DNA of 64,000 bases from Aegilops tauschii subsp. strangulata. Taxonomy: Eukaryota > Streptophyta > Magnoliopsida > Poales > Poaceae. The DNA lies in assembly GCF_002575655.3 (NCBI RefSeq), contig NC_053037.3, positions 450,895,793 to 450,959,792 of the forward strand, in the 5' to 3' direction. The notes below the pieces were generated by a model. That model saw only the letters and a list, made by a program, of their open reading frames with translations, had not been told where the DNA came from and searched no databases. Made by a program: the position numbers and the translations under genes. The first letter of the stretch is position 1. Each line of letters starts with the position of its first letter. Shown here piece after piece: positions 48,939 through 59,021 of this stretch.

Positions 48939-50248
48939 TTGATCTACAAGACATAGTGTAAAGATTTTAGACTAAGTTCATGATAATTAAGTTCATCTAA
49001 TCAAATTACTCAATGAACTCCCACTCAGATAGACATCCCTCTAGTCATTTAAGTGAAACATGATCCGAGTTAACTAGGCCGTGTCCGATCATCACGTGAG
49101 ACGGACTAGTCAAGATCGGTGAACATCTCCATGTTGATCGTATCTACTATACGACTCATTCTCGACCTTTCGGTCCTCCGTGTTCCGAGGCCATGTCTGT
49201 ACATGCTAGGCTCGTCAAGTCAACCTAAGTGTATTGCGTGTGTTCCGAGGCCATGTCTATACATGCTAGGCTCGTCAACACCCGTTGTAGGCGAATTTAG
49301 AATCTATCGCACCCGATCATCACGTGGTGCTTCGAAACAACGAACCTTCGCAACGGGGCACAGTTAGGGGGAACACTTTCTTGAAATTATTATAAGGGAT
49401 CATCTTACTTACTACCGTCGTTCTAAGCAAATAAGATGCAAAACATGATAAACATCACATGCAATCAAATAGTGACATGATATGGCCAATATCATTTGCT
49501 CCTTTGATCTCCATCTTCGGGGCACCATGATCATCTTCATCACCGGCATGACACAATGATCTCCATCATCATGATCTCCATCATTGTGTCTTCATGAAGT
49601 TGTCACGCCAACGATTACTTCTACTTCTATGGCTAACGCGTTTAGCAATAAAGTAAAGTAATTTACATGGCGTTATTCAATGACACGCAGGTCATACAAA
49701 ATAATAAAGACAACTCCTATGGCTCCTGCCGGTTGTCATACTCATCGACATGCAAGTCGTGATTCCTATTACAAGAATATGATCAATCTCATACATCACA
49801 TATATCATTCATCACATCTTCTGGCCATATCACATCACATAGCACATGCTGCAAAAACAAGTTAGACGTCCTCTAATTGTTGTTGCAAGTTTTTACGTGG
49901 CTTGTATAGGTTTCTAGCAAGAACGTTTATTACCTACGTAAAACCACAACGTGATTTGCCAATTTCTATTTACCCTTCATAAGGACCCTTTTCATCAAAT
50001 CCGTTCCGACTAAAGTAGGAGAGACAGACACCCGCTAGCCACCTTATGCAACTAGTGCATGTCAGTCGGTGGAACCTGTCTCACGTAAGCGTACGTGTAA
50101 GGTCGGTCCGGGCCGCTTCATCCCACAATACCGCCGAAACAAGATAAGACTAGTAGCGGCAAGAAGAATTGGCAACATCAACGCCCACAACTGCTTTGTG
50201 TTCTACTCGTGCATAGTAACTACGCATAGGCCTGGCTCATGATGCCAC
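48939..50248 (-). other. Copia B leader with PBS and tandem repeat
   Basis: The leader is the counterpart of 5544-6856. The PBS complement GGCTCATGATGCCA is next to the LTR (50234-50247). The 39-nt unit occurs at 49180-49218 and 49240-49278 with the same 60-bp period as in A. No ORF is shared with A beyond shadows. Confidence 0.75.
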
Positions 50249-51956
50249 TGTTGGGGATCGTAGCAGAATTTTAAAATTTTCCTACGCTCACCAAGAACCA
50301 TCTATGGATTATAATAGCAAAAAGGGGAAACGAGTGCATCTACATACCCTTGTAGATCGCGAGCGGAAGCGTTCCAATGAACGAGGTTGACGGAGTCGTA
50401 CTCGCCGTGATTCAAATCACCGATGACCGAGTGCCGAACGGACGGCACCTCCGCGTTCAACACATGTACGGTGCAGCGACGTCTCCTCCTTCTTGATCCA
50501 GCAAGGGGGAAGGAGAGGTTGATGGAGATCCAGCAGCACGACGGCGTGGTGGTGGATGTAGCGGGATCTCGGCAGGGCTTCGCCGAGCTTCTGCGAGAGG
50601 GAGAGGTGTAGCAGGGGAGGAGGGAGGCGCCCAAGGCTGTTGTGTTGCTGCCCTCCCTCCCCCCCTTTATATAGGCCCCCTGGGAGGGGGGGGCGCCGGC
50701 CTGGAACCCATCTGGAGGGGGGGCGGCGGCCAGGGGGTAACTTACCCCCCAAGTCAAGTGGGGCGCCCCCCCACCCTAGGGTTTCCAACCCTAGGCGCAG
50801 GGGGGAGGCCCATGGGGGGCGCCCCAGCCCACTAAGGGCTGGTTCCCTTCCCACCTCAGCCCATGGGGCCCTCCGGGACAGGTGGCCCCACCCGGTGGAC
50901 CCCCGGGACCCTTCCGGCGGTCCCGGTACAATACCGATAACCCCCGAAACTTTCCCGGTGGCCGAAACTGGACTTCCTATATATAATTCTCTACCTCCGG
51001 ACCATTCCGAAACTCCTCGTGACGTCCGGGATCTCATCCGGGACTCCGAACAACTTTCGGGTTTCCGCATACTCATATCTCTACAACCCTAGCGTCACCG
51101 AACCTTAAGTGTGTAGACCCTACGGGTTCGGGAGACATGCAGACATGACCGAGACGCCTCTTCGGTCAATAACCAACAGCGGGATCTGGATACCCATGTT
51201 GGCTCCCACATGTTCCACGATGATCTCATCGGATGAACCACGATGTCGAGGATTCAATCAATCCCGCATACAATTCCCTTTGTCAATCGGTATGTTACTT
51301 GCCCGAGATTCGATCGTCGGTATCCCAATACCTTGTTCAATCTCGTTACCGGAAAGTCTCTTTACTCGTACCGCAGTGCATGATCCCGTGACTAACGCCT
51401 TAGTCACATTGAGCTCATTATGATGATGTATTACCGAGTGGGCCCAGAGATACCTCTCCGTCATACGGAGTGACAAATCCCAGTCTCGATCCGTGCCAAC
51501 CCAACAGACACTTTCGAAGATACCCGTAGTGCACCTTTATAGTCACCCAGTTACGTTGTGACGTTTGGCACACCCAAAGTACTCCTACGGTATCCGGGAG
51601 TTACACAATCTCATGGTCTAAGGAGAAGATACTTGACATTGGAAAAGCTCTAGCAAACGAACTACACGATCTTTGAGCTACGCTTAGGATTGGGTCTTGT
51701 CCATCACATCATTCTCCTAATGATGTGATCCCGTTATCAATGACATCCAATGTCCATAGTCAGGAAACCATGACTATCTTTTGATCAACGAGCTAGTCAA
51801 CTAGAGGCTTACTAGGGACACGTTGTGGTCTATGTATTCACACATGCATTACGATTTCCGGATAGCACAATTATAGCATGAACAATAGACAATTACCATG
51901 AACAAAGAAATATAATAATAACCATTTATTATTGCCTCTAGGGCATATTTCCAACA
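50249..51956 (-). repeat. Copia B 5' LTR
   Basis: The 1708-bp LTR keeps the canonical minus-strand start TGTTGGAAATATGCC at 51956. TATATAAA on minus (50666-50673) is the likely promoter for the genomic RNA. The CT tract that is long in Copia A is only CTCTCCCTCTC here, still followed by GCAG. Confidence 0.93.
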
Positions 51957-52144
51957 CTTAGCCCTAGCCTTCTTGGCAGCTTTTTCATCATATTTTTATT
52001 CCAAAAGGCGGATTTAGCCTGTAAACAAAATACAACAAAGGTTGGGAATTCCCAGATTCTATGAACAATGAAGTAAAAATATATACACCGGACAGACTTA
52101 CATTCGGTGCCGGGTTGAGTGTGCAGAAGGGATTCAGACCCACT
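51957..52144 (-). pseudogene. T antisense gene, exon parts upstream of the Copia insertion
   Basis: This short remnant contains a very clean intron on the minus strand, with donor GAAT|GTAAGTCTG at 52102/52101 and acceptor TTTGTTTACAG|GCTAAA at 52019/52018 (83 nt). The exon after the acceptor runs into the Copia B target site CTAAG, and its lysine- and alanine-rich frame continues at 43217. The 5' exon is cut at 52144 by the LTR of U, so the start codon is not in the window. Confidence 0.65.
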
Positions 52145-53302
52145 TGTCGGGGGAAACGACACCTACGGGATCACGAGGAATCCCTTTTGCTACGGTTGGC
52201 GGGCGCGGGGCTGTGGAAAGAGCGGGATCGAGAGATCAACACGGGGGGATATCCAGGTTCGGGCCGCAAGTGATGCATAATACCCTACTCCTGCTGGTTT
52301 CTGTTTATCTGGTGTTCTTGGACTAGCTACAAGGCGTGCAGGGTCCAAAAAGTCTGAATCCTCTCCCAGTACGCCGCGGGCCTCCTTTTATAGATAAAGG
52401 GGCTGCCACAGTGGCACACAGGAGGTGGAAAGCTATACAGTGGTCGAGTCTATCCTCTGGCACCGTAGGACAAACACATTTAATGCGCTGCCGACGTGCC
52501 CTTCTTGCTTTATCGGGGATGGCAAGGAAGCTCATCCCAGCTGTCGCCGCCTCGTTTGGCTTCGACGCGCGTCCCAACTGACGAGGCGGGTAGTGCCACG
52601 CTGGCTGGCTGTTGAGTTGGTGCGGTGGCAGAGCCTTCACGAAGATCTGCGTGCCACCACGCAGGTGCTTGCTGAGTTGGCCTAGAGGCCGCACGTCGCC
52701 ATGCAGGTGCTCGCCTAGTTGGTGGGCTAGCAGCTGCATGGGAACGGTGGCGGAGTCTTGGCAGATGTGGGCCTGGCTGCGGCCCCGCGGATGTCTTCGG
52801 CAAGAGTCTTGCCGGGGCCCCGGCAAGGGTCTTGCCATGGTATCGTGGTCGTCCCCGGCAAGGGGCTTGCCGGGGGTCTCGTGGGTATCCTTGGCAAGGA
52901 TCTTGCCGAGGATCTTCGTCTTCTAGTTATTCATCTAGTTTTGTATGCTTCTGGTCTTCACAAAGATGTGCATGCCACCATGGAGGCGCTTCCCGAGCCT
53001 TGGTTCCAATGTGGTTTGAGGGCGTCGGAACTCTCAGGCTCAAGGGTGGCAGCCCTGCTGGCGTTGGGCAAGTTTCCCTGGCAAGGCTCTTGCTGGGGCT
53101 GTGGAGGCCGCCCTGGAAAGGGCCTTGCCGGGGGAGTCCACCTCGCCCTTCTGCTCTTTATGTTTCCGACTTGGCGTCGGTCTAGTCGTCTTGTGCCTTT
53201 GCTTCCTCTGCCTTGCCAAGCGTGGCCAGGGGCGTGGGGCTGCGACTGCCCACGCACAAGTAAAGGGGTGCAAAAAGGGACCCCTACTTTTGTACACCGA
53301 CA
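52145..53302 (-). repeat. U: 3' LTR of a minus-strand Gypsy element (Tat-like termini)
   Basis: The 1158-bp LTR, read on minus, starts TGTCGGTGTACAAAAG and ends TTTCCCCCGACA. A purine-rich tract, GGGGGCTCC on minus, sits at 53303-53311 next to the start, which sets the orientation. TATAAAAGG on minus (52384-52392) is a promoter box. U inserted into the T antisense gene. Its target duplication cannot be checked because the other end is missing. Long overlapping ORFs here reflect high GC. Confidence 0.7.
52799..53129. repeat. Array of GGCAAG-NNN-CTTGCC palindromes in U LTR
   Basis: Four perfect 15-mers lie at 52799-52813, 52822-52836, 52857-52871 and 52893-52907. Two imperfect ones follow at 53080-53094 and 53115-53129. 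The three central bases vary while the arms are kept, so selection or copying of the palindrome is more likely than simple tandem duplication. They lie upstream of the LTR TATA box in element orientation. Confidence 0.8.
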
Positions 53303-53930
53303 GGAGCCCCCGGGCCTGGGCCACATATAAGTGCAGGGCGTTATTGGGCCAGGCCCAGAATGGTGCGCGGGTGCGCGTGCAGCAGAGTTTTTACCGCAGT
53401 AACTCCCTCGCTCGCTCGCTGCGCTTCCCCATGACCCATGTTGAATGCGCGACGTGGGGGTCATGCGTGGGGCGGCTGCTGCCCTCATGCATCACATCGC
53501 AGTGAAGAGGACGCTCGCGCCTTCCCCATAAAAAGGGGAAAACGCAAGGGCGCGGCTCATTTACTAAGTGGACTCGAGTCGTGGTCTTCAAGGCGCCCGT
53601 GCCCCACGATCACGGGGTGGAAAACGGTTGCCTCACTCGTCTCCTCGATTTCGGCTTGCTCGCCACGTGTCCCCCGTGCCTCGAAGATGGTAGGCGGTGG
53701 ACGCGGGGGGGGGGGGGGGGCACGGGCATTAAATGCCGAGGCGGGGAACCGGGTCGTCGCTGATTGGAGCAGCGGGTCGGTCTCGATTCCCTGCACCCCT
53801 GGTGGCCGGATTGGTTAAGTGGGGTGGCCGAGCCCCGGCCCCGCCCCTTTATAAGAAGGGGAGGAGGATGGCACCCCTCAATCTTTCATCATTCATCTCC
53901 TTCCACCTTGGCTCCTTCCTTTCTTCTGCT
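53303..53930 (+). promoter_or_regulatory. U 3' internal end: PPT on minus, promoter-like region for the B3-like gene on plus
   Basis: After the PPT (53303-53311) comes 0.6 kb of GC-rich sequence without a convincing ORF. It has CATATAAG at about 53325, a 16-base G run at 53705-53720, and CCCCTTTATAAGAAGG with TATAAG at 53850-53855. The last box lies about 80 bp before the ATG at 53931, with a pyrimidine-rich leader between. This is the layout of a plant core promoter and 5' leader. Confidence 0.55.
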
Positions 53931-54560
53931 ATGGCGAGAGGGCGCGCCGGCACTCCAATGGTGGCGACGAGAGTCTCTGCTCGACAGCGTGCCCCTCCTT
54001 CCCAAGAGCTTGTGGCGGCGGAGCCGGCCGTGAGAGGAAGGGGGAGGGGGCGAGGCCGAGGCCGCCGTGGTGCTCGGGGAAGAGGAGGACGAGGCGGCGC
54101 ACCAGCCTCGCCTCCGCCAGCGGCCCCTCCCCCAATGGAGGGCCATGTCGGAGACCAGCCCCGTGAGTTCGTCATTAGGCTGCACCGGCCAGTGCGCCGT
54201 CGTCTTCGTCTCCCTACACCGTTTGCTCGGGAGATGGAGCTCGACTCGCCACAGGCTCTGAGGTTGCATATGAGGGGCTGCGGGAATGGCAGCATGCGGG
54301 TCGACGTCGACTTCCCCGCCCCTCACGTCATGTATCTTCGTCGCGGATGGAATACCTTCGCTCGTGCCCACAGCCTGTCGGACGGGCTCGTTCTCCACTT
54401 CAAATTAATGGAGAATGGCCTGCTCTCCGTCAAGGTCTTTGGGCACTTGAGAACTAGCCTAAGGTATTGCGTGGAGAGCTCCTCCAATGATGAAGACTCC
54501 TCCTCAAGCGAGAGTGACGAGGAGGACAGCGACAGCGAGGACGAGGGCGTCAAGTGGTAG
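53931..54560 (+). CDS. B3-domain-like protein encoded antisense to element U
   Basis: This intact 209-residue ORF begins MARGRAGTPM. Residues about 35-56 are an Arg-Gly (RGG-like) tract and 58-68 are Pro/Ala-rich. Residues about 77-165 look like a plant B3 DNA-binding domain: EFVIRLHRP, then RLRLPTPFA, then MYLRRGWNTFARAHSL, then GLVLHF and LLSVKVFG. The tail (about 171-209) is Ser/Asp/Glu-rich and acidic. The start is chosen because TATAAG lies about 80 bp upstream. An in-frame ATG at 53868 is only about 13 bp past the TATA box and would precede the expected transcript start. No intron is needed. The acidic and RGG parts suggest a nuclear, chromatin- or nucleic-acid-binding protein. The function and the exact B3 subfamily (REM-like) are inference. 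Confidence 0.7.
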   Translation: MARGRAGTPMVATRVSARQRAPPSQELVAAEPAVRGRGRGRGRGRRGARGRGGRGGAPASPPPAAPPPMEGHVGDQPREFVIRLHRPVRRRLRLPTPFAREMELDSPQALRLHMRGCGNGSMRVDVDFPAPHVMYLRRGWNTFARAHSLSDGLVLHFKLMENGLLSVKVFGHLRTSLRYCVESSSNDEDSSSSESDEEDSDSEDEGVKW

Positions 54561-54674
54561 GACGTCGACTGACCACGCCGCCCTCCTCCCACGGCCACGT
54601 GCCCTGCTGAGGGTCTTCCTCATCAAGCACTCCATCGGCGCATTCACCGTCGCCTCCTTTTTGCCTTCACCTGC
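54561..54674 (+). other. 3' flank of B3-like gene and breakpoint
   Basis: GC-rich sequence after the TAG stop ends at about 54674. There it passes abruptly into AT-rich Fatima-like gag (AAGTTATATATATATCCC matches 62826 onward). This is a deletion or recombination junction that removed the rest of U and the 3' part of F2. Confidence 0.65.
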
Positions 54675-55562
54675 GACAAAGTTATATATATATCCCTTAA
54701 AGCAGCTTGTTTCTTATGAGCAGGGAAATATTTAGCAGAGAAGTAATAAATCATATCCTGGGGACTACGCACACAACCAGGATCAAGAGAATTAAACCAT
54801 ATCTTAGCATCACCCTTTAATGAGAACGAAAATATTTTAAGAATATAAAAGTAGCGAGTTCTCTCATCATTAGTGAACAGGGTGGCTATATCATTTAATT
54901 TAGTAAGATGTTCCACTACAGTTTCAGATTCATAGCCATAAAAGGATCAGATTCAACCAAAGTAATTATATCAGGATCAACAGAGAATTCATAATCCTTA
55001 TCAGTAACACAGATAGGTGAAGTAGGAAAAGCAGGGTCAGGTTTCATTCTAGCATTAAGAGATTGTTGCTTCCATTTAGCTAATAACTTCTTAAGATCAC
55101 TTCTATCATTGCAAGCAAGAATAGCTCTAGCGGATTCTTCATCCAGAACATAACCCTCAGGCATAACAGACAATTCATATTTATTAGGGGGAGAGTCTTC
55201 ATCATCACTATCTTCAATATTATCAGTTTAAATAATTTCATTCTCTCTAGCCCTAGCAAGTTGTTCATCAAGAAATTCACCAAATGGCACAGTAGTATCA
55301 AGCATAGAAGTAGTTTCATCATAAGTATCATGCATAGCAGAAGTGGTATCATCAATAACATAGACATATCAGAATGAATAGCAGAAGCAGGTTTAGGTGT
55401 CGCAAGCTTACTCACGACAGAAGGTGAATCAAGTGCAGAGCTAGATGGCAGTTCCTTACCTTCCCTCGTAGTTGAGGGATAAATTGTTGTTTTTGCGTCT
55501 TTCAAGTTCTTCATAGTGACCAGCATATATAAATCCCAAGTGACTCAAAGAATAGAGCTATG
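54675..55562 (-). pseudogene. F2: Fatima-like gag fragment
   Basis: On the minus strand it corresponds to F at about 62826-63700, the N-terminal gag with the motif KGDAKIWFNSLDPG. It is broken into three frames (55526-55080, 55173-54916, 54916-54644) by single-base indels and carries a TAA near 55225. The PBS-like TGGCGCCATTACCGGG (minus, 55566-55581) lies between it and the LTR at 55593. It is truncated at 54674. Confidence 0.82.
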
Positions 55563-55592
55563 CTACCCGGTAATGGCGCCAGAAAATAGTCT

Positions 55593-56978
55593 TGATAACC
55601 CACAAGTATAGGGGATCGCAACAGTTTTCGAGGGTAGAGTATTCATCCCAAATTTATTGATTCGACACAAGGGGAGCCAAAGAATATTCTCAAGTATTAG
55701 CAGTTGAGTTGTCAATTCAACCACACCTGGATAACTTAGTATCTGCAGCAAAGTATTTAGTAGCAAAGTAATATGGAAGTAACGGTGACGGTAGCAAAAG
55801 TAATAGTTTTGGGCTTTGTAGTGATTGTAACAGTAGCAACGGAAAAGTAAATAAGCGAAGAACAATATGTGAAAAGCTCGTAGGCATTGGATCGGTGATG
55901 GAGAATTATGCCGGATGTGGTTCATCATGTAACAGTCATAACATAGGGTGACACAGAACTAGCTCCAATTCATCAATTTAATGTAGGCATGTATTCCGAA
56001 TATAGTCATACGTGCTTATGGAAAAGAACTTGCATGCCATATTTTGTCCTACCTCCCGTGGTAGCGGGGTCCTAATGGAAACTAAGGGATATTAAGGCCT
56101 CCTTTTAATAGAGTACCGGACCAAAGCATTAACACATAGTGAATACATGAACTCCTCAAACTACGGTCATCACCGGGAGTGGTCCCGATTATTGTCACTT
56201 CGGGGTTGCCGGATCATAACACATAGTAGGTGACTATAGACTTGCAAGATAGGATCAAGAACTCACATATATTCATGAAAACATAATAGGTTCAGATCTG
56301 AAATCATGGCACTCGGGCCCTAGTGACAAGCATTAAGCATAGCAAAGTCATAGCAACATCAATCTCAGAACATAGTGGATACTAGGGATAACTCGATTAC
56401 ATGATAAATCTCATCCAACCCATCACCGTGCAGCAAGCCTACGATGGAATTACTCACGCACGGCGGTGAGCATCATGAAATTGGTGATGGAGGATGGTTG
56501 ATGATGACGACAACGACGGATTCCCCTCTCCGGAGCCCCGAACGGACTCCAGAACAGCCCTCCCGAGAGGTTTTAGGGCTTGGCGGCGGCTCCCTATCGT
56601 AAAACGCGATGAATCCTTCTCTCTGATTTTTTTCTCCCCGAACACGAATATATGGAGTTGGAGTTGAGGTCGGGGGAGCGTCAGGGGGCCCACCAGGCAG
56701 GGGGGCGCGCCCAGGGGGGCAGGCGTGCCCCCACCCTCGTGGACAGGTGGAGGCCCCCCTAACGTGGATTCTTCTTCCAGTATTTTTAATATTTTCCAAA
56801 AATATGTTCCGTGGAGTTTCAGGTCATTCTGAGAACTTTTGTTTTGCACATAAATAACACCATGGCAATTCTGCTGAAAACAGCGTCGGTCTGGGTTAGT
56901 TCCATTCAAATCATGCAAGTTAGAGTCCAAAACAAGGGCAAAAGTGTTTGGAAAAGTAGATACGACGGAGACATATCA
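55593..56978 (-). repeat. Fatima-like LTR shared by F and F2
   Basis: The 1386-bp LTR, on +, reads TGATAACCCACAAG to GAGACATATCA. On the right it abuts the PPT of F. On the left it abuts a PBS and gag (F2). The same sequence restarts at 63741. Confidence 0.9.
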
Positions 56979-56992
56979 ACTCCCCCAAGCTT
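56979..56992 (-). other. F polypurine tract
   Basis: On minus it reads AAGCTTGGGGGAGT directly before the LTR start. An identical 14-mer lies at 58987-59000. Confidence 0.8.
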
Positions 56993-59021
56993 AAACCTTT
57001 GCTTGTCCTCAAGCAATTCAGTTGATAAACTGAAAGTGATGAAGAAAAACTTTTACAAACTATGTTTGCTCTTGTTGTTGTAAACATGTAAAGCCAACAT
57101 TCAAATTTTCAGCAAAGATTATGACTAACCATATTCACAATAATACTTAGGTCTCATGTTTACTCATATCAATGGCATAATCAACTAGCGAGCCATAATA
57201 ATAAATCTCGGATGACAACACTTTCTCAAAACAATCATGATATGATATAACAAGATGGTATCTCGCTAGCCCTTTCTGGGACCGCAAAACATAAATGCAC
57301 AACACCTTTAAAGATCAAGGACTGACTAAACAATGTAATTCATGGTAAAAGAGATCCAGTCATAGTCATACCCAATATAAATTAATAGTAATGGATGCAA
57401 ATGACAGCGGTGCTCGCCAGCTGGTGATTTTTTAATAAGAGGGTGATGACTCAACATAAAAGTGAATAGATAGGCCCTTCGCAGAGGGAAGCAGGGATTT
57501 GTAGAGGTGCCAGAGCTCGATTTTAAAGAAGAGATAAATAATATTTTGAGCGGCATACTTTCATTGTGAATATAACAACCAAGACATGGCGATATCTTCC
57601 ATGCTACACACATTATAGGCGGTTCCCAAACAGAATGGTAAAGTTTATACTCCCCCTCCACCAACAAGCATCAATCCATGGCTTGCTCGAAACAACGAGT
57701 GCCTCCAACTAAAAACAGTCCCAGGGGGAGTTTTGTTTGCAATTATTTTGATTTAGTTTTCTTAAAGCATGGGACTGGGCATCCCGGTGACCAGCCATTT
57801 TCTCGTGAGTGAGGAGCGGAGTCCACTCCTCTTGAGAATAACCCGCCTAGCATGGAAGATACGGACAGCCCTAGTTGATACATGAGCTATTCGAGCATAC
57901 AAAACAGAATTTCATTTGAAGGTTTAGAGTTTGGCACATACAAATTTACTTGGAACGGCAGGTAGATACCGCATATAGGAAGGTATAGTGGACTCGTATG
58001 GAATAACTTTGGGGTTTAAGGGACTGGATGCACAAGCAGTATTCCCGCTTAGTACAAGTGAAGGCTAGCAAAAGACTGGGAAGCGACCAACTAGAGAGCG
58101 ACAACAGTCATGAACATGCATTAAAATTAATAAACATTGAGTGCAAGCATGAGTAGGATATAATCCACCATGAACATAAATATCAAGAAGGCTATGTTGA
58201 TTTGTTTCAACTACATGCGTGAACCTGTGCCAAGTCAAGTCACTTAAATCATTCAAAGGAGGATACCACCCCACTATACCCCATCACAACCATTTTAATA
58301 GCATGTTGGCACGCAAGGTAAACCATTATAACTCATAGCTAATCAAGCATGGCAGAAGCAACTATAATCTCTAATTGTCATTGCAAACATGTTCGTTCAT
58401 AATAGGCTGAATCAGGAACGATGAACTAATCATATTTACAAAAAACAAGAGAGGTCGAGTTCATACCAGCTTCTCTCATCTCAGTCAGTCCATCATATAT
58501 CGTCATTATTGCCTTTCACTTGCACGACCGAACGAAGTGAATAATAATAAGAGTGCGCGTGCATTAGACTAAGCTAGAATCTGCGAGCATTCAATAAACA
58601 GGAGAAGACAAGGCAATATGGGCTCTTGGTTAGATCAACAATAATGCATATAAGATCCACTTCATCAATTTCCTTATGGTCTTCTCCTATCAACCCCCAA
58701 AGAAAAGAAAAGAAATAAAACTATTTACACGGGAAAGCTCCCAACAAGCAATAGAAGAACGGGAAATCCTTTTGGGTTTTCTTTTTAATTTGGCTACTAC
58801 AGCAAGAAAGTAAACTAGCTAAAAGCTAAAACTAGTTTTTTTGGTTTTCTTAAGGTTTAACAAACACACAAGAAGAAAACAAGAAAAAGAAAATAAACTA
58901 GCATGGATAATACAATGAAAGAGTATGAGCACCGGCATCTAGCAATAAGTGTGTGAACATGAATGTAATGTTGGTGAGAAGTACGTACTCCCCCAAGCTT
59001 AGGCTTTTGGCCTAAGTTGGT
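56993..59021 (-). other. F non-coding 3' internal region
   Basis: This 2-kb stretch follows the ORF-1 stop. The part at about 57440-58100 resembles S1 at about 13750-14430, with shared GATAGGCCCTTCGCA, GGGATTTGTAGAGGTGCC and GGCGGTTCCCAAA. Codon-like stretches (ELWHLYKSLLP, LGTAY) are shared on minus but are interrupted by stops. The second PPT-like 14-mer is at 58987-59000. No intact ORF. Confidence 0.65.

Larger units (their letters stand above)
43218..51956 (-). mobile_element. Copia element B (Angela/BARE/WIS type), nearly intact
   Basis: This 8739-bp element on the minus strand has two 1708-bp LTRs (50249-51956 is the 5' LTR, 43218-44925 the 3' LTR). One polyprotein frame has a single stop. 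The duplication CTTAG is at 43213-43217 and 51957-51961. It sits within an exon of the T antisense gene, so it inserted after T. Relative to Copia A it keeps the nucleocapsid and lacks the two pol stops of A. The LTRs differ by eye at a modest number of sites, many of them in the first 100 bp. Confidence 0.95.
32318..52144 (+). mobile_element. T: Tat-lineage Gypsy element with antisense gene, 3' end missing
   Basis: The 5' LTR is about 32318-32799, followed by a PBS, gag, protease, RT, two RNase H-like regions, integrase, a repeat-rich spacer and a spliced antisense gene. Copia B is inserted in the antisense gene. A second RNase H and an extra antisense ORF are known marks of the Tat lineage (RIRE2/Grande relatives). 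T is cut at 52144 by the LTR of U, so no 3' LTR is present. All frames carry many stops. It inserted into the gag of M. Confidence 0.8.

Noticed and set aside
53705..53720. Run of 16 G, possible quadruplex or regulatory element
   Set aside because: Homopolymer length is unreliable in assemblies and there is no supporting structure around it.
52323..53818. Many overlapping ORFs of 80-190 codons in the U LTR and 3' end
   Set aside because: High GC gives few stops in any frame. None shows a domain, and they conflict with each other.
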